From: an uncultured Planctomyces sp.
Lineage (GTDB): Bacteria; Planctomycetota; Planctomycetia; Planctomycetales; Planctomycetaceae
Length of the DNA: 64,000 nucleotides
Assembly: GCA_937904325.1 (NCBI GenBank)
Contig: CALGTK010000374.1
Location: forward strand, 56,548-120,547
Direction of reading: 5' to 3'
Below, piece by piece: positions 10,532 to 26,105 of the stretch. Below the pieces are notes generated by a model. That model saw only the letters and a list, made by a program, of their open reading frames with translations. It was not told where the DNA came from and made no database searches. Each line of letters begins with the position of its first letter. The first letter of the stretch is position 1. The translations under genes were made by a program, and so were the position numbers.

Positions 10532-11968
10532 ATGTTCAAACTCTGCGCACGATGTCTTCTGGTTATCTGTGCCGCTCTTGTTCCTGTGTCGGTGTTCGCT
10601 CAGACCGCGGCTGATTTTCGAGTTCCGGGAGCTACGGACGATTCCGTGGCAGTTGCTCAGCAGAATCAGGAACTGCGGTTTCGTGTCGATCGGCTTGAAA
10701 CTCTAGTGGATCAGCTTCGAAACGAACTGGACCACGAGCCATCAATGCAGGCACTGACAGAGCTGGACTGGCAATTTTTGGAGCCGGATGAGTCCGCGGT
10801 CGAACATGCATCGTTTGCGACGCTGCATTTGAGCGACGTTGGTAGTCACTCGACCGAGATATTTCCGACGGTGCGGCTCACGGGTTTCTTTCAGGCGGAC
10901 GCTGGCTGGGTTTCGCAGAGCGATTCCAATCAAGCGGCAGTGGGGGATCTGCAGGATGGAGCAGACTTCCGGCGAGCCAGGCTCGCAGCTACAGGTATGG
11001 TTGCCGAAAATGTTGGATACATGCTCGAAATGGATTTTGCGTTTCCAGGGCGGCCGACATTCATGGATATCTGGGGCGAACTCCGAAATCTGGACGGACT
11101 CCAGAATGTTCGCGTTGGGCAATATCGACAACCGTTTGGGCTCGACGGTCTGACCAGTGTCAAGGAACTGACGTTTCTTGAACGCGGGCTGCCATTTGCA
11201 TTTCTCCCGTTTCGACAGATTGGCGCGATGGCTCATGGAGCTTCCGAGTGCGAAGGCATGACCTGGGCGATGTCTGGTTTCCGAGCCCAGACTGACGCGT
11301 TTGGAGCCAATGTCGGAGACGAAGGGTACGGCCTGGCGACGCGGTTGACGGCTAGGCATGCAGGCGAAAGCGGAGAAACCATCCATTTCGGTGGAGCCTA
11401 CAGTGTGATCGCTCCAACGAGCGACTCTGTGCAGTATCGCAACGAACCGGAGTTCTTTGTTTCAGACAGCATCTCAGGGGCGACACCGTTTTTCGTCGAC
11501 ACCAGTATTATTGCGATGGAGACGGTTCATCTCTTTGCAGGTGAAGTCGCTGCCACGTCCGGGCCCTGGCATGCTCAGGGAGAAATAGTTTACGCACTTG
11601 TTGATCGGCAGACTGCTTCGAGCGTGGTTTTTTCAGGGGCATCGTTTCAGACAGGCTATATCCTGACCGGCGAACACAGACCGTATAATTCAAAGAACGC
11701 CGTGCTGGGGCGAATTGTCCCTCACCAGAATTTCGGATCAGAAGGTGGCTGCGGTGCCTGGGAAATTGCGGCTCGCTGGTCCTACCTCGATCTTAACGAT
11801 GGTGGCGTCAACGGTGGGCTGTTGAATGATTTGACGGCCGGGTTGAACTGGTACCTCAACCGAAACACCAAGCTACAACTGAACTACGTACACGCATTTC
11901 TTAAAACGCAAGGTCAAGGCGATAGTGATGCCGACGTCGTCGCGATGCGAGCACAAATCGACTTTTGA
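10532..11968 (+). CDS. Outer-membrane porin of the OprO/OprP type
   Basis: Predicted outer-membrane beta-barrel of 478 residues. ATG 10532 gives a clean signal peptide (MFKLCARCLLVICAALVPVSVFA) with an AQT cleavage region. An upstream TTG at 10520 is less likely. A short coiled-coil stretch (QQNQELRFRVDRLETLVDQL) follows the signal peptide, as in many porins tethered in the periplasm. The barrel contains FRRARLAATGMVAENVGYMLEMDF and VRVGQYRQPFGLDGLTS, typical of phosphate-selective porins, and ends in a terminal Phe (MRAQIDF) as outer-membrane insertion requires. Phosphate specificity is a family default and is not shown here. The stop lies 6 bp from the stop of convergent zwf. Confidence 0.88.
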   Translation: MFKLCARCLLVICAALVPVSVFAQTAADFRVPGATDDSVAVAQQNQELRFRVDRLETLVDQLRNELDHEPSMQALTELDWQFLEPDESAVEHASFATLHLSDVGSHSTEIFPTVRLTGFFQADAGWVSQSDSNQAAVGDLQDGADFRRARLAATGMVAENVGYMLEMDFAFPGRPTFMDIWGELRNLDGLQNVRVGQYRQPFGLDGLTSVKELTFLERGLPFAFLPFRQIGAMAHGASECEGMTWAMSGFRAQTDAFGANVGDEGYGLATRLTARHAGESGETIHFGGAYSVIAPTSDSVQYRNEPEFFVSDSISGATPFFVDTSIIAMETVHLFAGEVAATSGPWHAQGEIVYALVDRQTASSVVFSGASFQTGYILTGEHRPYNSKNAVLGRIVPHQNFGSEGGCGAWEIAARWSYLDLNDGGVNGGLLNDLTAGLNWYLNRNTKLQLNYVHAFLKTQGQGDSDADVVAMRAQIDF

Positions 11969-11974
11969 CAGTTA

Positions 11975-13516
<1,542 letters not shown>

Positions 13517-14084
13517 GCTGAAGTCTTCCGTAAGTTACGCTGTGTTTTCATGGCCGACACTGTCCAGAATTTGGTGAGCGTTTCTGGAAAGGTTACTTAG
13601 AGTAGTCACCCCACGTTCAACCGTGCCAGCGACGCCTTTTGTGAGTTGTGACTCCGGAAGGTGGTTCCGAGTGTCTCGACGTGGACTCACGATACTTAAT
13701 GTGAATTTACACAAATGAACAATGATATATCAACGATTCGAATCATCCGAATTCGTGTTTCGTTGTGTCTATTCGAGGTTCAGGCGATGCGAATGCGGCA
13801 TTGTTGCTCTGTGGGCTGACGGCTTGAATCTGCGTCCGAGATTGTTAACGTTGTCTCACTTTGCGCAGGCAATCTGGTCATTGTTCTGTGGGGTTACCTA
13901 TCCGCTTTGCAGAGCAGGGGTTGTGTCGAATTGGCAGCCTCGGCAAAAGGCCGGGAACCCATTGTCAGGCGGGGCTTTGTTCGAGACGCAGCGATTGTCG
14001 CGAATCCTGAGCGTTTGATGTAGGGTCGCTTTGCGCAAAGGCCGATTTTGACGTTCCACAACTGCCCAGCAGGATGCCATTACC
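13517..14084 (+). other. Long divergent leader between zwf and carB
   Basis: This 568-bp stretch has no convincing gene. It holds an AT-rich segment at about 13695-13740 containing the palindrome TGTGAATTTACACA (13700-13713), a possible operator. The remaining 340 bp up to carB would form a long 5' leader if transcription starts near the AT-rich patch. I could not match it to a known riboswitch. Confidence 0.4.
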
Positions 14085-17357
<3,273 letters not shown>

Positions 17358-17410
17358 TCTCATTCAAACTGCAGGGTGGGCACAGTCCACAATCGCTTGA
17401 TGATGTTTTC

Positions 17411-17429
17411 TGGTGGGCGGTGCCCACCA
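17411..17429 (+). repeat. REP-like palindrome downstream of carB
   Basis: TGGTGGGC at 17411-17418 and GCCCACCA at 17422-17429 form a perfect 8-bp inverted repeat with a 3-nt loop. It is preceded at about 17375 by a related GGTGGGCAC-GTCCAC segment. The pair resembles a dispersed intergenic palindrome. I saw no second full copy in this window. Confidence 0.4.
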
Positions 17430-17444
17430 GGCTCGGCCTTTATT

Positions 17445-17477
17445 AAAAACGCCGGCTGGAATTCAGCCGGCGTTTTT
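17445..17477. terminator. Bidirectional intrinsic terminator
   Basis: A perfect 14-bp stem, AAAAACGCCGGCTG and CAGCCGGCGTTTTT, surrounds the loop GAATT. It carries a T-run at the end of the stem on both strands. It lies between convergent carB and the minus-strand oxidoreductase and should terminate both. Confidence 0.9.
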
Positions 17478-17498
17478 ATCGTAAGTGGCTCGTGTGAA

Positions 17499-18698
17499 TT
17501 ATCGGCGGGCAGCGGGGTGTTTCATGTTCAGCCAGGCGCCGCCTTCTTTACTGCTGGCGACGCATTGCTCGATGAAGAACATACCTTCCACACCGTCGTA
17601 GATGTTCGGGTAGACAGTGTCCTTTTTCTCGAAAGATTCACCTGCCGCTCGGGCGACCATATTGTCATAGGCAAAACGGTAAACGTTGGCGAAGGCCTCG
17701 AAGAAGGCTTCCGGGTGGCCGGACGGGAGCCGGCAGGCGGATGCTCCTGAGGCGTTCATAAATGGAGCGTTCGGATCTCGCGTGTAGATTTGATGAGGCT
17801 TGCCGTTCTCACGAACGATCATTTCGTTCGGGTTTTCCTGTCGCCATTGAAGCGAGCCTTTTGTGCCGTCGACTTCGATGAACAGGTCGTTTTCGCGGCC
17901 GTGCGAAATCTGACTGGCGGTGACGGTTCCGAGTGCCCCGTTTTCGTATCGGACGACGGCGTGGCCGTAGTCATCGAGGGCTCGACCTTCAACGAACACT
18001 TTCAGGTGGCAGGAGATTTCTTCCGGCAATAGCCCGGTCATGTAACGACCAAGGTTGTAAGCGTGTGTGCCGATGTCTCCGAAGCAGCCGGCAACGCCAG
18101 ATCTGCTCGGGTCAGTTCTCCAGGCCGCCTGCTTGTGGTCTTCGCCTTCCAGGCGAGTTCGCAGCCAACCCTGAATATAGTTGGAGCGAATCGCATTAAT
18201 TTCGCCGAGTTCTCCGCCGAGGATCATTTCACGAGCCTGGCGGACCAGCGGGTAGCCTGTGTAGTTGTGCGAAACGGCGAAGACAACGTCCGAAGCTTCG
18301 ACAGCAGCCAGCAGCTCTTCCGCCTGGGCGAGGTCAAACGTCATTGGCTTGTCGCAAATAACATTGTAGCCGGCCTCGACCGCAGCTTTGGCAATTTCGA
18401 AGTGTGTGTGATTCGGCGTGGCGACAGAGACGAAGTCGATCCGCTCGTCTTCTGACAGCGCTGCTTCTTTTTCGACAAGATCGTGGATCGAGCCGTAAGC
18501 TCGGTCCAGAGCGATATCATAAGCGGGAGCGGACGCTTTTGATCGTTCCGGATTTGAGGAGAGAGCACCAGCGACCAGAGCGGCTCGGTTGTCGAGAACC
18601 GCGGCGGTTGCGTGGACGCGTCCGATGAACGATCCCATTCCGCCGCCACACAGTGCCATTCTCAGTTTGCGATTCAGGGAACCGTTTGTTGTCTCCAT
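17499..18698 (-). CDS. Gfo/Idh/MocA family oxidoreductase
   Basis: Predicted NAD(P)-dependent sugar dehydrogenase of 399 residues, a distant paralogue of the gene ending at 4574. It has a Rossmann start (LRMALCGGGMGSFIGRVH), VSVATPNHTHFEIAKAAVEAG and the Lys-containing motif as CDKPMTFD, with Asp where most members have Glu. DIGTHAYNLGRYMTG and GHPEAFFEAFANVYRF mark the C-terminal domain. It is a single gene bounded by a terminator and a divergent 254-bp gap before dnaX. The substrate is unknown. An internal ATG at the Rossmann strand is possible but the upstream ATG looks acceptable. Confidence 0.9.
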   Translation of the reverse strand: METTNGSLNRKLRMALCGGGMGSFIGRVHATAAVLDNRAALVAGALSSNPERSKASAPAYDIALDRAYGSIHDLVEKEAALSEDERIDFVSVATPNHTHFEIAKAAVEAGYNVICDKPMTFDLAQAEELLAAVEASDVVFAVSHNYTGYPLVRQAREMILGGELGEINAIRSNYIQGWLRTRLEGEDHKQAAWRTDPSRSGVAGCFGDIGTHAYNLGRYMTGLLPEEISCHLKVFVEGRALDDYGHAVVRYENGALGTVTASQISHGRENDLFIEVDGTKGSLQWRQENPNEMIVRENGKPHQIYTRDPNAPFMNASGASACRLPSGHPEAFFEAFANVYRFAYDNMVARAAGESFEKKDTVYPNIYDGVEGMFFIEQCVASSKEGGAWLNMKHPAARR

Positions 18699-18952
18699 CG
18701 TGACGCTCCTCTTTAGTTGTACGTCTCTGGTTTTGAGCCGGTGTTCAGTGAGTTTGTGGATGCTTCAATAATGGCAGCTTACGGCTGGAGATTCTTCCGA
18801 TCAATCAAACCCGACGGGCGATGAATTGTGAGTTGATTGCCGCGAACGCTGGCTGCTGTTGAATTGGTGGTTATGCCAATACAATCCGGATTCGATCCTG
18901 GGGCGGCATCGCCTCTAACAGTTCCCCAGTCTTCCGTACGGAACTCGGATTT

Positions 18953-21079
18953 ATGGTTACCGGTTCAACTGGTTCGTACACGGTTCTCGCTCGTCGATTT
19001 AGGCCGCAGGGTTTCGCGGATGTCGTCGGGCAGGAGCACGTTGCTCAGGCTTTGCGAAACGCTATTCTCGCTAACCGGGTCGCTCATGCTTACCTTTTCA
19101 CTGGGGCTCGCGGAGTTGGCAAGACGTCGACGGCGAGGATTCTGGCCAAGGCGCTGAACTGCCCGGAGTCGGCTGACGGAAATCCGTGCAACGAGTGCGA
19201 AATCTGCGACGGAATCGCGGCCGGAAATGACGTCGACGTACTGGAAATTGACGGCGCGTCCAACCGAGGCATCGATGATATTCGTCAGCTTCGAGCGAAC
19301 GTCAACGTCAAGTCGATGAGAACTCAGTACAAGCTGTATATTATCGACGAAGTCCACATGCTGACGAAAGAAGCCTTTAACGCACTGCTTAAGACGCTGG
19401 AAGAGCCGCCTCCGAACGTTAAATTCGTCTTCTGTACGACCGAACCACAAAAGATTCCAGACACGATACTTTCACGGTGTCAGCGGTTCGACTTTGGCAC
19501 GATCGAGACATCGAATATCAAAGCGCTTCTGGCACGCATTGCTGTGGCCGAAGGTGTTGAAGTTGATGACGACGCTCTCGAACTGGTGGCTCGGCGAGCC
19601 GCCGGATCCATGCGTGACAGTCAGTCAATTTTCGATCAGCTTCTCGCGTTTGGCGAAGAGCAAATCTCGGCATTGGATGTCCATCGTTTGCTGGGGACGG
19701 CCAGCGACGACCGGCTGATTGATATTGGGCAGGCGCTCGTAGAACGCGACAAGGCGAAGGCAATTGATTCGTTTCATGCAGCGCTTGATGGTGGCGTTCA
19801 ATTGGGAGAATTGACGGATCAGCTGCTGTTTTACTTGCGTGATCTGATGATTATGGCTTCAGAAGCGACCAGCGTTGGGCTGCTTTCCGTGGCTCCTGTC
19901 AGTCGCAAATTGTTGCAGAAGCAGGCTGAAACCTGGGGCTTGCAAACGATCGTCGCCGCGATGCAGATTCTTTCTGACACCAAAGGACGAATGCAGCGAG
20001 TGACGTATGGGCGAGCTCTGGCAGAGCTGGCTCTTGTCCGGATTGCGATGCTCGAAGACCTGACGAGCATCAGTGGACTGATCGACAAGTTGCGGAGCGG
20101 CGAGCCGATTTCGGCGATACAGCCAGTTGCTTCGCCGCCTGCTGCGGAAAAAAAAAATGACGTAGCTGGATCAGCCAATGAAGTCGAAACTGCAGATGTC
20201 GTGGTGGAAATTCCAGCGGCTTCTGTTGAGCAGTCGTTGGCTCCGGTTGAAACACCGATTGCGGCAGTTTCAGAGAAGATGGTCAGTGACGCGTCTTTGG
20301 ATGAAGGCACCGCCGTCGAGCGGAAAGAATTACCGGTCAGAATCGTGTCGGCTTCGAGCATGGCCGCTGACTCGGTAGGCGATGTACCGGAAGGCATGTC
20401 TGAAACTGAAGAAAATTCGGAAGCATCAAGTGGCGAGGCTGCCGTCGAACTCACTGATTCGACTTCGGGCGGAGGTTTGCTCGAGGTGGCCACGACGCTT
20501 GTTGACTCGCGAACGAATGCAGCATCCGAAATGGATGAGGCAACGAGTTCTACGACGGCCCTGGATGAAGCTCCGGTAGTTGTCGAGGCAACGCCACAAG
20601 TAGCAGACGGGTCCGAAAACGACTCCGCCGATGCTTCAGGGGCTGGGCCGGAAATATGGTTTACACCCGAGAATTCAGAAGAGATCTGGGCGATCGTTGT
20701 TCTTGAAATCAACGATATGCTGAAGAGTCACGTAAAGTCAGTGTCGAGTACAGCAATTTCTGCGCCAAACAAGCTGGAACTCACGCTTCCGCCGAAGTAT
20801 CATTTCGGCAAGACGTATCTTGAGAAGCCTGAGGCTCAAAGTCGGCTGCAAAAGATCATCGCCCGGCTGACTGGAGTTGAACCTCGAATCACGGTGGTTC
20901 TGGGCGAAATTGAGGCGGATGATCAGAAGGCTGAGACATCGTCGAGCCAGAATGGCGGTCGTCAGCTGCAACGAGTTTTTAAACCGGAAGCTGACGAACT
21001 AGTGTGTTCGGTAGTTGAAATTTTTGACGCTCAAGTAGTTCGGATTAATGAAATATCCGGCGGGGCGGGCGACAAATAA
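18953..21079 (+). CDS. dnaX: DNA polymerase III subunit gamma/tau
   Basis: Clamp-loader ATPase of 708 residues. The AAA+ core has the N-terminal [22 protein letters not shown], Walker [11 protein letters not shown], a four-Cys zinc module ([16 protein letters not shown]), [24 protein letters not shown] and the SRC motif LSRCQRFDF. Domain III ends near residue 380. An acidic, Ser/Ala/Val-rich linker spans about 385-570. A tau-specific C-terminal domain starts at [18 protein letters not shown]. An A10 run at codons 399-402 may produce a shorter gamma form (separate entry). It heads a dnaX-ybaB-recR cluster, an arrangement found in many bacteria. Confidence 0.97.
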   Translation: MVTGSTGSYTVLARRFRPQGFADVVGQEHVAQALRNAILANRVAHAYLFTGARGVGKTSTARILAKALNCPESADGNPCNECEICDGIAAGNDVDVLEIDGASNRGIDDIRQLRANVNVKSMRTQYKLYIIDEVHMLTKEAFNALLKTLEEPPPNVKFVFCTTEPQKIPDTILSRCQRFDFGTIETSNIKALLARIAVAEGVEVDDDALELVARRAAGSMRDSQSIFDQLLAFGEEQISALDVHRLLGTASDDRLIDIGQALVERDKAKAIDSFHAALDGGVQLGELTDQLLFYLRDLMIMASEATSVGLLSVAPVSRKLLQKQAETWGLQTIVAAMQILSDTKGRMQRVTYGRALAELALVRIAMLEDLTSISGLIDKLRSGEPISAIQPVASPPAAEKKNDVAGSANEVETADVVVEIPAASVEQSLAPVETPIAAVSEKMVSDASLDEGTAVERKELPVRIVSASSMAADSVGDVPEGMSETEENSEASSGEAAVELTDSTSGGGLLEVATTLVDSRTNAASEMDEATSSTTALDEAPVVVEATPQVADGSENDSADASGAGPEIWFTPENSEEIWAIVVLEINDMLKSHVKSVSSTAISAPNKLELTLPPKYHFGKTYLEKPEAQSRLQKIIARLTGVEPRITVVLGEIEADDQKAETSSSQNGGRQLQRVFKPEADELVCSVVEIFDAQVVRINEISGGAGDK
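20148..20157 (+). other. Candidate slippage site for gamma subunit production
   Basis: Ten consecutive A residues cover codons GAA AAA AAA AAT (residues 399-402) of dnaX, just past the clamp-loader core. One extra A, or a -1 ribosomal shift, gives TGA immediately after the Lys run. One A fewer, or a +1 shift, gives ATG ACG TAG. Both exits would end the protein at about 402-403 residues, close to a gamma-type product. Thermus dnaX uses an A9 run in this way by transcriptional slippage. No upstream Shine-Dalgarno-like stimulator or strong downstream stem is evident, so transcriptional slippage is the better model. Confidence 0.65.
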
Positions 21080-21140
21080 CGGACGGCCAGGAGTTCGATT
21101 CGTTCAGAGACTTCAGGCTTAAGCAAAGGGGATTTCTGAC

Positions 21141-21500
21141 ATGCTCAAGGGACTTGGTGACATCGCCTCGCTCATGAAACAGGCCAAAGAAATGCAGGGT
21201 CGGATGAGCGAAATTCAGGACCGGCTGGCTTTGATGAGAATCCAGGGTTCGGCAGGTGGCGGAATGGTCACGTTCGAAGTCAACGGAAAGCAGGACGTGC
21301 TGGGTTGCACGATCGATCCGACGCTTTACGACAGCGGCGATCGCGAAATGATGGAAGAATTGTCGGTTTCTGCCATGAACGACGCGTTGAATAAGTCGAA
21401 ACAGGCGGCGGCCGAAGCAATGCAGGAAGTCACCGGCGGGCTGAATATCCCCGGAATGGAAGGAATGATGTCGAAGCTTGGCCTTGGCTCCGGCTCCTGA
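21141..21500 (+). CDS. ybaB: YbaB/EbfC nucleoid-associated protein
   Basis: Small DNA-binding dimer of 119 residues. It begins MLKGLGDIASLMKQAKEMQGRMSEIQ, a helical N-terminus, followed by GGGMVTFEVNGKQDVLGCTID and a C-terminal helix ending in a Gly/Met-rich tail (NIPGMEGMMSKLGLG), all typical of the family. An AAGGGGAT ribosome-binding stretch precedes the ATG. Its place between dnaX and recR is the conserved neighbourhood for this gene, 61 bp after dnaX, and implies cotranscription. Confidence 0.95.
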   Translation: MLKGLGDIASLMKQAKEMQGRMSEIQDRLALMRIQGSAGGGMVTFEVNGKQDVLGCTIDPTLYDSGDREMMEELSVSAMNDALNKSKQAAAEAMQEVTGGLNIPGMEGMMSKLGLGSGS

Positions 21501-21586
21501 AGGCAGACACAGCGTCGCGACTTATTCAGCCTGGACTGGTCGCCATTCATGGCCTGTTCATTGTGAGTTAAATCGGAAAGGAAACG

Positions 21587-22207
21587 ATGGCTCGACGGAG
21601 TCCTGAGTCACATCCATTTGGTCCGGCGGTCGCCAACCTGGTCGACCAGTTTTTGAATCTGCCAAGTGTCGGAAATCGAACGGCTGAGCGGCTGGCGCAT
21701 CACATTCTGGCGTGTCACGAAACGGAAGCGCTGGCTCTGGCTGATGCGATTCGAGAAGTGAAGTCGTCGATTAGATCCTGCGATGAATGTTTCAATCTGA
21801 CGGAAACGGACGTTTGCAGAATCTGCTCATCTGGTCAGCGGAACAAGTCTGTTGTGTGCATCGTCGAGCAGCCTCGGGATGTGATCGCTCTGGAAGCATC
21901 CGGGATGTACGAAGGTGTTTATCACGTTTTGCGCGGCAGGCTCTCACCACTTGAAGGGATCGGTCCTGAAGACTTAACGATTGATGCACTTGTGCGGCGT
22001 GTGCGGCGCGACGGAGTACAGGAATTGATCATGGCAACGAATCCGACGCTTGAAGGGGATGGAACGGCCCTGTTCATTTCCAATCTTCTGGCGGCGGATC
22101 CTGTGACAATCACAAAGCTTGCCAGGGGGATTGCCTCCGGAAGTGTGCTAGAATTTGCGAACAAAGAGATGCTGGCTGATGCGATGCGTGGTCGGCAGGC
22201 ATTCTGA
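21587..22207 (+). CDS. recR: Recombination protein RecR
   Basis: RecR works with RecO/RecF to load RecA at gaps. The 206-residue product has the helix-hairpin-helix start ([17 protein letters not shown]), a Cys4 zinc finger ([16 protein letters not shown]) and a Toprim domain with [39 protein letters not shown] and EGDGTALFI. Length is normal. AGGAAACG precedes the ATG. It is third in the dnaX-ybaB-recR group, with an 86-bp gap after ybaB. Confidence 0.97.
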   Translation: MARRSPESHPFGPAVANLVDQFLNLPSVGNRTAERLAHHILACHETEALALADAIREVKSSIRSCDECFNLTETDVCRICSSGQRNKSVVCIVEQPRDVIALEASGMYEGVYHVLRGRLSPLEGIGPEDLTIDALVRRVRRDGVQELIMATNPTLEGDGTALFISNLLAADPVTITKLARGIASGSVLEFANKEMLADAMRGRQAF

Positions 22208-22506
22208 GTCTTTCGAATTGAGCTGTCGAAGTGTCGGAGCCCCCAGGTAGTTTCAGAGGTTTTAGACTAGGGGAGTGAAATCAGCTGGCATGATGGCCGC
22301 CGAACAGGCTCATGGATCGAGCAGATTCTTTGTCGTAGTGAATGGCGTCTGCCGAAGCGCGATGAGGTCTGCCGGTGCGACCGGACTGACGTTGTCGAAT
22401 TTGTCATTCAAACAGGAAGAATCGTTTTCTCGCCAAAGGCTGTTGGTACTATCTACCGAAAGCTTCATTTTACAATTGGCGAACGAAGCACTCAGGACCC
22501 GCGTTC
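22208..22506 (+). other. Gap before rpoN, no gene seen
   Basis: This 299-bp region separates recR from rpoN. The open frame crossing it (22275 onward) runs into rpoN in another frame and has no recognisable features. It probably contains the rpoN promoter and leader. Confidence 0.4.
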
Positions 22507-23997
<1,491 letters not shown>

Positions 23998-24102
23998 CGC
24001 CGCTTAATTACTGGCTCAACTGGCTGATTGTCGACGGCAGATGCCGGTCTTATGATCCAGAACCGGTCGTCTAAATTACTCTTTACTGTCGACACTGCCG
24101 CC

Positions 24103-24714
24103 ATGATTCTGACTCTGATCGGATATCGCGCCACGGGAAAATCCACGCTTGCGAAGCCGCTTGCTGAGCGTCTTGGTTGGTCGTGGATCGATGCCGACGT
24201 CGAATTGGAACGTCGAGCGGGACGCACGATTCGAGAAATTTTCGACACGGACGGCGAACCAGAATTTCGTCGCCTGGAACGCGAAACGCTTGTTGATCTA
24301 CTTAAACTGGACCACCTGGTGATCGCGGCTGGCGGAGGCGCTGTTTTGAATTCAGACACTCGTCGAGACTTCAAGAACGCCGGACCAGTTATCTGGCTGA
24401 AAGCCTCGATCGATACCATCGAACATCGTCTCTATGGAGATGAAACAACGGCAGAGCGGCGACCAAATCTCACTTCGACCGGTGGCCGCGCGGAAATCGA
24501 ACGTTTGTTAGGGCAGCGTGAACTGATTTACTCGGATGCGGCCAGCCTGGTTATCCAGACCGACGAACCTTTTACCGAACAGGCGAATGCACCATCAATT
24601 GAACAACTGGTTGATTATGTCCTGACTTCCCTCGGAGAAGAGTTGGGAAAAATATCGAAGGCTGGCGAGAACGACTCTGTGGCTGAAACATCGGGGGACA
24701 CGCCGTGCCTCTAA
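24103..24714 (+). CDS. aroK: Shikimate kinase
   Basis: Phosphorylates shikimate with ATP in the chorismate pathway. From ATG 24103 the product has 203 residues and begins with the core strand and Walker A (ILTLIGYRATGKST). DADVELERRAGRTIREIF provides the shikimate-binding Asp and EFRRLERETL follows. GGGAVLN is the conserved Gly triplet. Frames upstream to 24028 are open but add no family sequence. The stop overlaps the GTG start of the next gene by about 10 bp. It lies 105 bp after rpoN. Confidence 0.93.
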   Translation: MILTLIGYRATGKSTLAKPLAERLGWSWIDADVELERRAGRTIREIFDTDGEPEFRRLERETLVDLLKLDHLVIAAGGGAVLNSDTRRDFKNAGPVIWLKASIDTIEHRLYGDETTAERRPNLTSTGGRAEIERLLGQRELIYSDAASLVIQTDEPFTEQANAPSIEQLVDYVLTSLGEELGKISKAGENDSVAETSGDTPCL

Positions 24715-26045
24715 CAGCTTTCGGCCTGCCGATGTGGCTTTGCCTGGGTTACCTGTTTGTCATCGGCACGGTCGTTGGCAGTTTCCTTAACGTCTGCATT
24801 TACCGAATTCCGACGAAGGAAGGCTTTTGGGAATCGCTTTACGCGGTCATCTATCCAAAATCGCGATGCCCACGGTGCCGAAACGCGATCCCGCCCTGGG
24901 CGAACGTACCGATTTTCGGCTGGCTGATGCTCCGCGGTCGATGTTTCCATTGCAAGGGGCGAATCTCTCCTCGGTACCCTGCGATTGAATTCTTAAACGG
25001 AGCGTTGTGGGCGCTGGTTTACTGGATGGAAGTGCCAGCAGGTTTCGGCGTTTCAATTATTGATAGCGCGGTGCATGGACCGTTCGGTCCGACAGGTGAT
25101 CCCGGAAGCTGGTGGTTCTCGCCAGTTGCGATCGTTCATTGGCGATACTTCTATCACATGGTGCTGATCGAAGCGTTGCTGGTTGCCAGCTTCATCGATC
25201 TTGATCTGTGGATCATTCCTGACGGATGTACGCTGCCTGCGATAGCTGTTGGCTTTCTGGGAGCCGGCGCGATCGGCCATGTTTATCTGACTCCCGTCTG
25301 GCATCAGAACATGAGGTTTGCTCGCGAACTGAGATTCTGGTTGGACAGATCGTTGCCAGGATTATCCGACTGGATATTTCTTGATGGATCGCTGCCCGGC
25401 TGGATCGGGTTGTCGCCACATCTTCACGGTCTGGCCGTGAGTCTTGCCGGATTTTTGATTGCTGGCGGCGTGGTCTGGCTCGTCCGAATCGTCGGTCATT
25501 GGGCACTCGGCCGAGAAGCGATGGGATTCGGCGATGTCGTTCTGATGGCGATGGTTGGGAGTTTTCTTGGCTGGCAGGCCGGAGTCGTCATCTTCTTTAT
25601 GGCGCCCATGTTCGCGTTGCTGGTTGTTGGTTTGACGTTCATCGTACGCCGCCAACGCGAGTTGCCCTTTGGACCTTATCTGAGTCTGGCGTCTCTGGTT
25701 GTCATTCTATTCTGGAAACAAATCTGGACGAGCGTCGAACCGATCTTCGGCTCCGGTCCGTTGTTGATTCTTAGTGCTGTCATTATGACAGTGGCCTTTG
25801 CGATCATCATGCGGATGATTCGGCTCTTGTTTGAATTCCTGGGAATTTCATCGGACGACGATGCTGATTTTCCAGGTGACTGGAATTCCGGCGACCACCT
25901 GTTTTACTACTCCAGCGAATCCGTTGATCCTCATCAGGGCCGCTGGCGAAATCACGATTGGCCAGGTTCGGATTCGTCGCATGGATGGTCTCAGTACGAC
26001 ACCTGGCGGAATGGACCACCGAGCGGCGGTAATGGCCGCTGGTAG
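24705..26045 (+). CDS. Prepilin peptidase (A24 family)
   Basis: Inner-membrane aspartic protease that cleaves and often N-methylates type IV pilin-like signal peptides. It has 446 residues with GTG start 24705 overlapping aroK. The N-terminus (VVGSFLNVCIYRIP) and the cytoplasmic Cys4 zinc region (CPRC and CFHC within residues 50-90) are standard. The catalytic Asp residues are in ASFIDLDLWIIPDG and MGFGDVVLMAMVG; the latter is GFGD where GxGDxK is usual. Several membrane segments are evident. A hydrophilic tail of about 70 residues rich in Asp, Ser, Gly and Trp follows the last one and is unusual for the family. Confidence 0.9.
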   Translation: MPLTAFGLPMWLCLGYLFVIGTVVGSFLNVCIYRIPTKEGFWESLYAVIYPKSRCPRCRNAIPPWANVPIFGWLMLRGRCFHCKGRISPRYPAIEFLNGALWALVYWMEVPAGFGVSIIDSAVHGPFGPTGDPGSWWFSPVAIVHWRYFYHMVLIEALLVASFIDLDLWIIPDGCTLPAIAVGFLGAGAIGHVYLTPVWHQNMRFARELRFWLDRSLPGLSDWIFLDGSLPGWIGLSPHLHGLAVSLAGFLIAGGVVWLVRIVGHWALGREAMGFGDVVLMAMVGSFLGWQAGVVIFFMAPMFALLVVGLTFIVRRQRELPFGPYLSLASLVVILFWKQIWTSVEPIFGSGPLLILSAVIMTVAFAIIMRMIRLLFEFLGISSDDDADFPGDWNSGDHLFYYSSESVDPHQGRWRNHDWPGSDSSHGWSQYDTWRNGPPSGGNGRW

Positions 26046-26105
26046 TTTGTAGAATGGGCACCAGCATCGCGGTGCAGCAAGCTCGTCGACAAACGGAGTT
26101 GAATC

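Noticed and set aside
13722..14018. 98-residue frame upstream of carB
   Set aside because: No recognisable sequence, and it lies in a likely leader. Cys/Arg/Trp-rich composition looks like non-coding translation.
18330..18370. Asp instead of Glu in the CDKP motif of the second Gfo/Idh/MocA protein as a sign of inactivation
   Set aside because: The catalytic Lys is intact and Asp is seen at this place in other members, so activity loss cannot be claimed.
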